A DNA stretch of 64,000 nucleotides, from assembly GCA_963662155.1 (NCBI GenBank), contig OY759263.1:3012571-3076570 (forward strand). The letters are read 5' to 3'. The notes beneath the pieces are model-generated. The model saw nothing but the letters and a program-made list of their open reading frames with translations, made no database searches and had not been told where the DNA came from. Positions within the stretch are counted from its first letter, which is position 1. Every line of letters begins with the position of its first letter. This DNA comes from Lamellibrachia columna. Its lineage: Eukaryota > Annelida > Polychaeta > Sabellida > Siboglinidae. The position numbers were made by a program, and so were the translations under genes. Positions 1-12,600 of the stretch are shown piece by piece.

Positions 1-595
1 ATGTTGCGACAGTTTGTGTTGCCAGTGGTGCAGTGACAACTGATGTTGCGACAGTTTGTGTTGCCAGTGGTGCAGTGACAACTGATGTTGCGACAGTTTG
101 TGTTGCCAGTGGTGCAGTGACAACTGATGTTGCGAGAGTTTGTGTTGCCAGTGGTGCAGTGACAACTGATGTTGTGACAGTTTGTGTTGCCAGTGGTGCA
201 GTGACAACTGATGTTGCGACAGTTTGTGTTGCCAGTGGTGCAGTGACAACTGATGTTGCGACAGTTTGTGTTGCCAGTGGTGCAGTGACAACTGATGTTG
301 TGACAGTTTGTGTTGCCAGTGGTGCAGTGACAACTGATGTTGTGACAGTTTGTGTTGCCAGTGGTGCAGTGACAACTGATGTTGTGAGAGTTTGTGTTGC
401 CAGTGGTGCAGTGACAACTGATGTTGTGACAGTTTGTGTTGCCAGTGGTGCAGTGACAACTGATGTTGTGACAGTTTCTGTTCCCACTGGTGCAGTGACA
501 ACTGATGTTGTGACAGTTTGTGTTCCCACTGGTGCAGTGACAACTGATGTTGTGACAGTTTCTGTTCCCACTGGTGCAGTGACAACTGATGTTGC
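1..595 (+). repeat. 42-bp minisatellite, ~14 copies (continues upstream)
   Basis: Unit begins gacaactgatgttgcgacag and ends ttgccagtggtgcagt. Lies in the washc2 intron before exon 1. The open frame across it exists only because 42 is divisible by three. The last three units carry a tctgttcccact variant. Confidence 0.97.
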
Positions 596-612
596 TTGTC
601 TTGTGCATTCAG

Positions 613-678
613 CGGGTCTATGAGGAAGATATCAGTGAAGAAGAGGCCGGCTCGCAAGACGGCAACAAGAAAAAACTG
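613..678 (+). CDS. washc2: washc2 exon 1 of window (residues 1-22)
   Basis: Encodes [24 protein letters not shown] acidic/basic linker, matching the RVYEEE block that follows the globular head in vertebrate FAM21. Acceptor is the pyrimidine-rich gtcttgtgcattcag at 598-612; donor gtagaa at 679. Starts and ends in phase 0. The intron upstream is a 42-bp minisatellite reaching to within about 20 bp of this acceptor. Confidence 0.85.
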
Positions 679-3600
679 GTAGAAATAATTACATCTTCAC
701 AGTTTCTTAGAGCACAGGATTTGACAATGGCCTACTATGTCATTTCTTACATTTCAAACAGCTTTCTAAAAAAAGTTACTGGCCCCCCAAACAAAATTAC
801 TGGCCCAAAATATTTTATTGATTTAAAGAACCACAATTTTTTGTAATACATCACATTACAAGTCGAAGGATGTGAGTTTGTCTGTTATTTATTTTGCTGT
901 TGGTGATTTACTTTCATGCTTTTTTCAGTCAGTATTCTGTATGGCAAGCAATGTTGCTGCAGGAATCGTTTGAGAATCATATGCCCTTTGTTTAAGCCGC
1001 AGGCGCAGCATTTCGCGTTTTGAGAACAACGGTTGCCATCGCATGCATATCAAGTTACAGCTAGTTATACTCAATAATACAACAGGCGAGCCGGACCTGA
1101 TACTGTATATAACTATGACTTACAATTGGGTTTATTTCTTTTGAATATAAACTTTTGGACTGAAATATAAGGTTACGGTTAACTTAGCTATCTCGCCTTA
1201 GCGGGTCATGGAAAGTATGTTAGGCGCTGTCGTGACACCTAGTGGACAGTCCGTGAACCAGTCGGTTTATATAAAATCGGTACGTCGAATGCGTATCACG
1301 ATAGCCAATACGTATTGCGCAGAAGAAAATGATGTGATATACCGATATTATACTGGTAACATGGTGCTACCCTAGTAAAATATAGGCATCTGCAATTCAC
1401 AAAAAGTCTGCACGTTGTCGCTAGTAGCGAGTTTATGCGACCTTTTTTGTGAGGCTCGTACACATCAAAGCAAAATGGCAACTATACGAAGCGACAACAC
1501 CAAAATCAGATGAGATGAAGATTGTGTTGAATTGTAGCACTGGGATGGATGGCAAGAACAAGTGATTGAAACAATCACCTGTGGCTGTGACTAATAGTAA
1601 TTGTAGCACTGGGATGGATGGCAAGGACAAGTGATTGAAACAATCACCTGTGGCTGTGACTAATAGTAATTGTAGCACTGGGATGGATGGCAAGAACAAG
1701 TGATTGAAACAATCACCTGTGGCTGTGGCTAATAGTAATTGTAGCACTGGGATGGATGGCAAGGACAAGTGATTGAAACAATCACCTGTGGCTGTGGCTA
1801 ATAGTAATTGTAGCACTGGGATGGCAAGAACAAGTGATTGAAACAATCACCTGTGGCTGTGACTAATAGTAATTGTAGCACTGGGATGGATGGCAAGGAC
1901 AAGTGATTGAAACAATCACCTGTGGCTGTGGCTAATAGTAATTGTAGCACTGGGATGGCAAGAACAAGTGATTGAAACAATCACCTGTGGCTGTGGCTAA
2001 TAGTAATTGTAGCACTGGGATGGCAAGAACAAGTGATTGAAACAATCACCTGTGGCTGTGGCTAATAGTAATTGTAGCACTGGGATGGATGGCAAGAACA
2101 ATTGATTGAAACAATCACCTGTGGCTGTGGCTAATAGTAATTGTAGCACTGGGATGGATGGCAAGAACAAGTGATTGAAACAATCACCTGTGGCTGTGAC
2201 TAATAATAATTGTAGCACTGGGATGGATGGCAAGGACAAGTGATTGAAACAATCACCTGTGGCTGTGGCTAATAGTAATTGTAGCACTGGGATGGATGGC
2301 AAGAACAAGTGATTGAAACAATCACCTGTGGCTGTGGCTAATAGTAATTGTAGCACTGGGATGGATGGCAAGAACAAGTGATTGAAACAATCACCTGTGG
2401 CTGTGGCTAATAGTAATTGTAGCACTGGGATGGATGGCAAGAACAAGTGATTGAAACAATCACCTGTGGCTGTGGCTAATAGTAATTGTAGCACTGGGAT
2501 GGCAAGAACAAGTGATTGAAACAATCACCTGTGGCTGTGGCTAATAGTAATTGTAGCACTGGGATGGCAAGAACAAGTGATTGAAACAATCACCTGTGGC
2601 TGTGGCTAATAGTAATTGTAGCACTGGGATGGATGGCAAGAACAAGTGATTGAAACAATCACCTGTGGCTGTGGCTAATAGTAATTGTAGCACTGGGATG
2701 GATGGCAAGAACAAGTGATTGAAACAATCACCTGTGGCTGTGACTAATAGTAATTGTAGCACTGGGATGGATGGCAAGAACAAGTGATTGAAACAATCAC
2801 CTGTGGCTGTGGCTAATAGTAATTGTAGCACTGGGATGGATGGCAAGAACAAGTGATTGAAACAATCACCTGTGGCTGTGGCTAATAGTAATTGTAGCAC
2901 TGGGATGGCAAGAACAAGTGATTGAAACAATCACCTGTGGCTGTGGCTAATAGTAATTGTAGCACTGGGATGGATGGCAAGAACAAGTGATTGAAACAAT
3001 CACCTGTGGCTGTGGCTAATAGTAATTGTAGCACTGGGATGGATGGCAAGAACAAGTGATTGAAACAATCACCTGTGGCTGTGGCTAATAGTAATTGTAG
3101 CACTGGGATGGCAAGAACAAGTGATTGAAACAATCACCTGTGGCTGTGGCTAATAGTAATTGTAGCACTGGGATGGCAAGAACAAGTGATTGAAACAATC
3201 ACCTGTGGCTGTGGCTAATAGTAATTGTAGCACTGGGATGGATGGCAAGAACAAGTGATTGAAACAATCACCTGTGGCTGTGGCTAATAGTAATTGTAGC
3301 ACTGGGATGGATGGCAAGAACAAGTGATTGAAACAATCACCTGTGGCTGTGGCTAATAGTAATTGTAGCACTGGGATGGCAAGAACAAGTGATTGAAACA
3401 ATCACCTGTGGCTGTGGCTAATAGTAATTGTAGCACTGGGATGGATGGCAAGAACAAGTGATTGAAACAATCACCTGTGGCTGTGGCTAATAGTAATTGT
3501 AGCACTGGGATGGCAAGAACAAGTGATTGAAACAATCACCTGTGGTTGTGGCTAATAGTAATTGTAGCACTGGGATGGATGGCAAGGACAAGTGATTGAA

Positions 3601-6600
3601 ACAATCACCTGTGGCTGTGGCTAATAGTAATTGTAGCACTGGGATGGATGGCAAGAACAAGTGATTGAAACAATCACATGTGGCTGTGGCTAATAGTAAT
3701 TGTAGCACTGGGATGGATGGCAAGAACAAGTGATTGAAACAATCACCTGTGGCTGTGGCTAATAGTAATTGTAGCACTGGGATGGATGGCAAGAACAAGT
3801 GATTGAAACAATCACCTGTGGCTGTGGCTAATAGTAATTGTAGCACTGGGATGGATGGCAAGAACAAGTGATTGAAACAATCACCTGTGGCTGTGGCTAA
3901 TAGTAATTGTAGCACTGGGATGGATGGCAAGAACAAGTGATTGAAACAATCACCTGTGGCTGTGGCTAATAGTAATTGTAGCACTGGGATGGATGGCAAG
4001 AACAAGTGATTGAAACAATCACCTGTGGCTGTGGCTAATAGTAATTGTAGCACTGGGATGGATGGCAAGAACAAGTGATTGAAACAATCACCTGTGGCTG
4101 TGGCTAATAGTAATTGTAGCACTGGGATGGATGGCAAGAACAAGTGATTGAAACAATCACCTGTGGCTGTGGCTAATAGTAATTGTAGCACTGGGATGGA
4201 TGGCAAGAACAAGTGATTGAAACAATCACCTGTGGCTGTGGCTAATAGTAATTGTAGCAATGGGATGGATGGCAAGAACAAGTGATTGAAACAATCACCT
4301 GTGGCTGTGGCTAATAGTAATTGTAGCACTGGGATGGATGGCAAGAACAAGTGATTGAAACAATCACCTGTGACTAATAATAATGGGATAAAAAACAATC
4401 TGAAAGGAACCATGTTGGTCCACCAGGCCAGTAAAATATGAAAACTTTTGACCCGAACTGGCCTGACAGCCCCAAAAAAGGCACTGGGCCAGCGGGCCAG
4501 TGTTAATGTTGAGGCCTGAATGTTCTGCCTCACCTTTCACTGGGAGTTGTCCCTTCCTCAACGATAACATTTTCATGTTGTTGTGTGTATTCATCACATT
4601 CATGTCAGGTCATTTCTAAACTGAACTGCCAAAATCACTCCAATATTGAAAATATACACATAAAATAAAGGCCATGAAAATAAATACTTAAGGATTTAAC
4701 TTTAGCCTTAAACCTTTACAAAGGCACTCAATATAAAGGTCATGAAAATATATACTTAGGGTTCCAAACATAGCCCCACACCTTTACAAAGGCATAACAT
4801 AAAGATCATTATGTTAAAACTTTTGGCTTTCAGGCTTTTGATCAATTTGCTGCAGGTATGACTTAAACATTTGTTAAATAAAATACATTACGACATTGTG
4901 CGCCTATCTGCCAGGAGAAGACGAAGGAAGAACGCAGTGCGGCCCTCATCCCTCGCATCAAAGATGCCATGGCACTGGGACTCCAAGTCCTAGATGCAGC
5001 CTTTGAGAAAATTGATGTCAATGAGGCAAACTCTGAGTCTGAAGATGAAGATGCAGCATATGTGACGGAGGCAATCCTTGAACCAAAGGTAATGTCTTGT
5101 GTTGATATTTCCACTAACTGACATTCTCGTCGTTTTCTATTAATATTTTAAACGCTTGCCTATTATTTTATCTTTGTTTATGATGTTCTATATAATTGTT
5201 TAAAATATAGAAATGGTTAAAAAATACAGCACTTACATAACGCTGTTGAAGAATAAAAATAGTGAAAGTCAAGTTTTGTGCGTTAAAAATAGTGCTTCAA
5301 AATAGACTTTGTTTTGACTCTTCAACAGCGATAATGATGTAAGCATCACATAGTATACATTACTAACATTTATCTAGTTAGCCGTGTTGTTTACTATTTT
5401 AATTTCTTTCCATATTTTGTGACGAAAGAGGAATTAATTGAGGATTGGGGGCTGGGTGGAAATAGATCTTCTTTATATGTGAGTAATATTTATTGGTTAA
5501 CCTTAGACGGGTGGCCTAATAATTTATTGGTTAACCTTAGACTAAATATTAGTTTACTCTTGCTGCTTATAGGACCCTTACCTGAGCCGCCCTCTGCCTT
5601 GTCTCATTGGAACACCTGCATTCCAACAAAGTGACGACATTGGACTGGTGGAACAGCCCTCTGGTGAGTCCTGTTGCAACCAATGTGACATAATCTCCAC
5701 CCCCGTTTCCCCATCATCGTTCTGCAGATGCTCTCGTCAAATCTCACCACTAAAATACTACTATATATGACTTATAGAGCTGTCACTGTTCCAGTTTTCA
5801 TGGTCTGTACGATTCTTGGTTCTCGATGACCATTTATTCAAGGTACGGGTTTACTACAGTTCCAGACTGGGAGAACAACAGAGCGCTAAAGTCACACAAC
5901 TGTTCATGTGTTATATCAAGACAAAGAAGTACACAATTTGCAATGCAAGCAAATGGACAATGGGCATTACATACAGTTGAGCTTAGACTACAAGAATGTG
6001 TGACTTTATCAGTGATGACTAGTGCTGTGATAGTGCTGGGTCTGGATTAGACCCGACACCTGTGGTACCTATTGAGACCCGTGACAGCACTAATGAATTA
6101 CATTACAAATGAATACATTATGATTGTATGATACACAAATGTGTACATTAAGATTGTATGATACACAATTGTGTACATTATGGTTGTATGATACACAAAA
6201 GTGTATATTATGGTTGTATGATACACAAATGTGAAAATTATGGTTGTATGATACACAAATATAGCATAGAATAGGTGCCCAATAATAAATGTGTTTTTAC
6301 ACTTGTCCAAAGTCTTTTCTATTTGTCCCACTCCAGACCAGATTATCAGCATCTGGCCTCTCTGAGGACAGCAACTAGAATAAACCCATAGGAACATAAT
6401 CTATATAATGAAACAATAGGTAGGCTGCCTTGCCACCTGGTAAGTAATCTATGATTGTCTGCGTCACCAGATGATGACATGTCGGACCACGGCAGCATCA
6501 GTGAGTCCGAGTCAGCAGCATCATCATCAGAGGAGGAGAAACTTAATGGTGAAACAGGCCGTGACCGTCACGCTAGCGTTTCGTCAGCATCATCATCAAG

Positions 6601-9600
6601 CTCTGAAGTGGAGTCTGAGGCAAGTGACATAGTCATGATACAGTGTTGACTTGATGCCTGTGCTAGTCTCATCATTGTGTCAATGAAGTGACTATATATA
6701 TACAGAGATGTTACCATGGTTGATGTGTAGTTTCACCATTGTTTACTACACTGTTTGGATGTGTTCACTGTTCACAACATTATTTGGATGTATTCACTAT
6801 TCACAACACTATTTGGATGTGTTCATTGTTCAGAACACTGTTTGGATGTGTCCACTGTTCAGAACACTATTTGGATGTGTCCACTGTTCATACACTATTT
6901 GGATGTGTTCACTGCTCATGGCACTATTTCAATGTGTTCACTGCACTATTTTGATGTGTTCACTGCTCACTACCCTATTTCGATGTGTTCACTCTTTGCA
7001 ACACTATTCTGATTGTGTTTGCTGTTCAAGGCGTAGCCACCTATACATTATCTTGCTTCTAGCAGTTTATTTGTCAATTGTTGTGTTAGATTCATCCATG
7101 TTTTGACGGACCAGTGTATGTGTGTGAACAGAGCAGTGGCGACTTGTTTGGAGGGAAAGTGTCGGACGCTGATGAAGAAAAGGAGCTGAAAGATGAAGGA
7201 GAGACAGAAGTTATTGATACACATCAAGTGAGTGTCATGTTCAAGTCACTGTCGACATGGTTAGTTGTGGTTGTTATAAGTTGTCAACATGTTTAGCTTT
7301 GATTGTTATAAGTTGTCAACATGTTTAGCTGTGGTTGTTATTTTTAACTGGTTGTTATAAATTGTCAACATGTTTAGCTGTGGTTGTTATAAGTTGTCAA
7401 CATGTTTAACTGTGGTTGTTATAAATTGTCAACATGTTTAGCTGTGGTTGTTATAAGTTGTCAACATTAGCTGTGGTTGTTATAAGTTGTCAACATGTTT
7501 AGCTGTGGTTGTTATAAGTTGTCAACATGTATAGCTGTGGTTGTTATAAGTTGTCAACATTAGCTGTGGTTGTTATAAGTTGTCAACATGTTTAGCTGTG
7601 GTTGTTATTTGTCAACATGTTTAGCTGTGGTTGTTATTTGTCAACATGTTTAGTTGTGGTTGTTATAAGTTGTCAACATGTTTAGCTGTGGTTGTTATTT
7701 GTCAACATATTTTGCTGCAGTTGTTATAATTTGTCAACATGTTTAACTTAAGTTGTTATAATTTGTCAACATGGTTAATTGTAGTTATAATTTCAGACAA
7801 AGGCAGATGACTTTGCATCAGAACTTGCTTCAAGGATTCGGACGTCTCCACCGCCAATGAATAAAGCGTCCAAGAAAAAGAAACGGGCCAGCAACAACGG
7901 TGATACAACATGCATGTTGGATGCTATATTGTTGATGCTCACCCACATATAAGCATTCAAACTGATTCAGAGTCTGCAAGAATCAGTTTTACCTACAGTT
8001 TTAGCATATAGTTTTAACGTACAGATTTAACCTACAGTTTTAGCATATAGCTTTAGCATACAGTTTTAACCTACAGTTTTAGCATACAGTTTTAACCTAC
8101 AGTTTTAGCATATAGTTTTAACCTACAGTTTTAAACTACAGTTTTAGCATACAGTTTTAACCTACAGTTTTAGCATACAGTTTTAACCTACAGTTTTAGC
8201 ATATAGTTTTAACCTACAGTTTTAACCTACAGTTTTAGCATACAGTTTTAACCTACAGTTTTAGCATATAGTTTTAACCTACAGTTTTAACCTACAGTTT
8301 TAGCATATAGTTTTACCTACAGTTTTAGCATACTGTTTTAACCTACAGTTTTAACCTACAGTTTTAGCATATAGTTTTAACCTACAGTTTTAACCTACAG
8401 TTTTAGCATACAGTTTTAACCTACAGTTTTAGCATATAGTTTTAACCTACAGTTTTAACCTACAGTTTTAGCATACAGTTTTACCTACAGTTTTAGCATA
8501 CTGTTTTAACCTACAGTTTTAACCTACAGTTTTAGCATATAGTTTTAACCTACAGTTTTAGCATACTGTTTTAACCTACAGTTTTAACCTACAGTTTTAA
8601 CCTACAGTTTTAGCGTATAGTTTTACCTACAGTTTTAGCATACTGTTTTAACCTACAGTTTTAACCTACAGTTTTAACCTACAGTTTTAGCATATAGTTT
8701 TACCTACAGTTTTAGCATACTGTTTTAACCTACAGTTTTAACCTACAGTTTTAACCTACAGTTTTAGCATATAGTTTTACCTACAGTTTTAGCATACTGT
8801 TTTAACCTACAGTTTTAACCTACAGTTTTAGCATATAGTTTTACCTACAGTTTTAGCATACTGTTTTAACCTACAGTTTTAACCTACAGTTTTAGCATAT
8901 AGTTTTACCTACAGTTTTAGCATACTGTTTTAACCTACAGTTTTAACCTACAGTTTTAGCATACAGTTTTAACCTACAGTTTTAGCATATAGTTTTAACC
9001 TACAGTTTTAACCTACAGTTTTAGCATACAGTTTTAACCTACAGTTTTAGCATATAGTTTTAACCTACAGTTTTAACCTACAGTTTTAGCATACAGTTTT
9101 AACCTACAGTTTTAGCATATAGTTTTAACCTACAGTTTTAACCTACAGTTTTAGCATACAGTTTTACCTACAGTTTTAGCATACAGTTTTAACCTACAGT
9201 TTTAGCATAGAGTTTTAACGTACATTTTTAACCTACAGTTTTAGCATACAGTTTTAACCTACAGTTTTAACATAGAGTTTTAGCATATAGTTTTAATGTA
9301 CAATTTTAACCTAAAGTTTTAGCATACAGTTTTAGCATACAGTTTTAGCATACAGTTTTAGCATAGAGTTTTAACCTACAGTTTTAGCATACAGTTTTAG
9401 CATACAGTTTTAACATAGAGTTTTAGCATATAGTTTTAACCTACAGTTTTAGCATACAGTTTTAACATAGAGTTTTAACATAGAGTTTTAACCTACAGTT
9501 TTAGCATACAGTTTTAGCATACAGTTTTAACATAGAGTTTTAGCATATAGTTTTAATGTACAATTTTAACCTAAAGTTTTAGCATACAGTTTTAGCATAC

Positions 9601-12600
9601 AGTTTTAGCATACAGTTTTAGCATAGAGTTTTAACCTACAGTTTTAGCATACAGTTTTAGCATACAGTTTTAACATACAGTTTTAGCATATAGTTTTAAC
9701 CTACAGTTTTAGCATACAGTTTTAACATACAGTTTTAGCATATAGTTTTAACATAGAGTTTTAGCATATAGTTTTAATGTACAATTTTAACCTAAAGTTT
9801 TAGCATACAGTTTTAGCATAGAGTTTTAACCTACAGTTTTAACCTACAGTTTTAGCATACAGTTTTAGCATACAGTTTTAGCATACAGTTTTAAATACAG
9901 TTTTAGCATACAGTTTTACCATAGAGTTTTAACCTACAGTTTTAGCATACAGTTTTAAATACAGTTTTAGCATAGAGTTTTAACATACAGTTTTAGCATA
10001 CAGTTTTAAATACAGTTTTAGCATACAGTTTTAACATACAGTTTTAGCATACAGTTTTAAATTACAGTTTTAGCATACAGTTTTAAATTACAGTTTTGAT
10101 GATGAATATATATTTTGAGATTTGTTTCTATACATAGTCACTGTCATCATGTTCTTGTAGATGACCTGTTTGCTCCACCGAGTCTGGGCATTGATGAAGA
10201 CGAGGAGGATGATTCACCTTTCAGTCACAAGACAGGACTCTTCTCTACCGGAGGTGGTCTCTTTGATGACAACCAGGATGAGGTGACAGTGACACTTGAC
10301 ATAGATAACTATCTTCTCGTCTCTTCTATCGTGTGCATATGTCTGTGTATGTGTGCGTACATGTGTCAACTTTTTGGCGGGTCAGATGAGTTGATTTGGC
10401 CAAATATTTGAATAACCATCAGCATCATGCTGGTTTAGATTTTTGTGCAAGGCCAAATTCTGACATTTATTAAACTATGATAATATGGGTAAATGAGCTT
10501 GTTCGACCTTAAGGGGAGTTATTTAGAAACAGAAATGACTATTGAAAATTTTAAATCTCTGACTAGGCTGACTGTTTTCTGGCGCCTGGTAATAGAGCTG
10601 CATGAAAAAATTTGCAAAAGGTCATTATTAATATTTGATATGGTCATGGTGCATGTCTTTCAGTATAAAGTATAATGCACATCCAAGGTTGATACATCTG
10701 AAACAATATATATTAGTTGTATTTAATCTGATGCTTAATTTGTTTATATCACTTAAAACAAATTCCACTGACTTTATGTCCATGACTTTTTCCTGTAACA
10801 TTCTTTCGTACATCCATAGCTTTAACCAACATCCTTACCTTAAGACATCACCATTAGTTAGATCATCACCATTAGTTAGATCATCACCATTACCCGGTAG
10901 TTAGATCATCACCATTACCCGGTAGTTAGATCATCACCATTAGTTAGATCATCACCATTACCCGGTAGTTAGATCATCACCATTAGTTAGATCATCACCA
11001 TTAGTTAGATCATCACCATTACCCGGTAGTTAGATCATCACCATTAGTTAGATCATCACCATTAGTTAGATCATCACCATTAGTTAGATCATCACCATTA
11101 GTTAGATCATCACCATTACCCTGTAGTTAGATCATCACCATTAGTTAGATCATCACCATTACCCGGTAGTTAGATCATCACCATTAGTTAGATCATCACC
11201 ATTAGTTAGATCATCACCATTACCCGGTAGTTAGATCATCACCATGTGAAAACAAATAAGAGCATAAGTTGTCCATGAAATAAAGTTGACATTGATAATA
11301 TTGGTAACATTCATAATAATGGTGACATTGATAATAATGGTGACATTGTCCTGACATTTTACAGGAAATAAAGTTGACCGTGGTAATGGTGACATTGATA
11401 ATAATGGTAACATTGTCCTGACATCTTACAGGAAATATAGTTGACCATGATAATAATGGTGACATTGATAATAAAGTTGACCATGATAATAATGGTGACA
11501 TTGTCCTGACATCTTACAGGATGGACTGATTGATGAAGATGCACAGACTGAGAACAAGATCACTGCAGCATCACTCGGGCAACACACAGGCTCCGCCTCG
11601 GATGTTGGTAGGAAACAGACATTGAAATACCACAGGAACTTGTCTATGATGACATTTGACATAGTATAACAACTACATCAATACTACAGTTTAGTATGTC
11701 ACCTGAAATTAGATTAAAATGTTGTCTGAGGCCAAAGAGTTGTTAAGATATATGGTCTTTTAATGTTAATTACTTAATCATGGTGTATTGTGTTTGGGAC
11801 ACAGTAAATATCATTTAATGTGTTATATGTGGGACATGGTAGCTAACATCTAATGCAGGGTTTTGATCTGTTCTGTAGCCCAGTTATGTGGGGCTTGGTG
11901 GTGTAGTTCTGGAACCCTGTTATGTGGGGCTTGGTGGTGTAGTTCTGTAACCCTGTTATGTGGGGCTTGGTGGTGTAGTTCTGTAACCCTGTTATGTGGG
12001 GCTTGGTGGTGTAGTTCTGTAACCCTGTTATGTGGGGCTTGGTGGTGTAGTTCTGTAACCCTGTTATGTGGGGCTTGGTAGTGTAGTTCTGGAACCCTGT
12101 TATGTGGGGCTTGGTGGTGTAGTTCTGGAACCCTGTTATGTGGGGCTTGGTGGTGTAGTTCTGTAACCCTGTTGTGTGGGGCTTGGTAGTGTAGTTCTGT
12201 AACCCTGTTATGTGGGACTTGGTGGTGTAGTTCTGGAACCCTGTTATGTGGGGCTTGGTGGTGTAGTTCTGGAACCCTGTTATGTGGGGCTTGGTGGTGT
12301 AGTTCTGTAACCCTGTTATGTGGGGCTTGGTGGTGTAGTTCTGTAACCCTGTTATGTGGGGCTTGGTGGTGTAGTTCTGTAACCCTGTTATGTGGGGCTT
12401 GGTAGTGTAGTTCTGGAACCCTGTTATGTGGGGCTTGGTGGTGTAGTTCTGTAACCCTGTTATGTGGGGCTTGGTGGTGTAGTTCTGTAACCCTGTTATG
12501 TGGGGCTTGGTAGTGTAGTTCTGGAACCCTGTTATGTGGGGCTTGGTGGTGTAGTTCTGTAACCCTGTTATGTGGGGCTTGGTGGTGTAGTTCTGTAACC

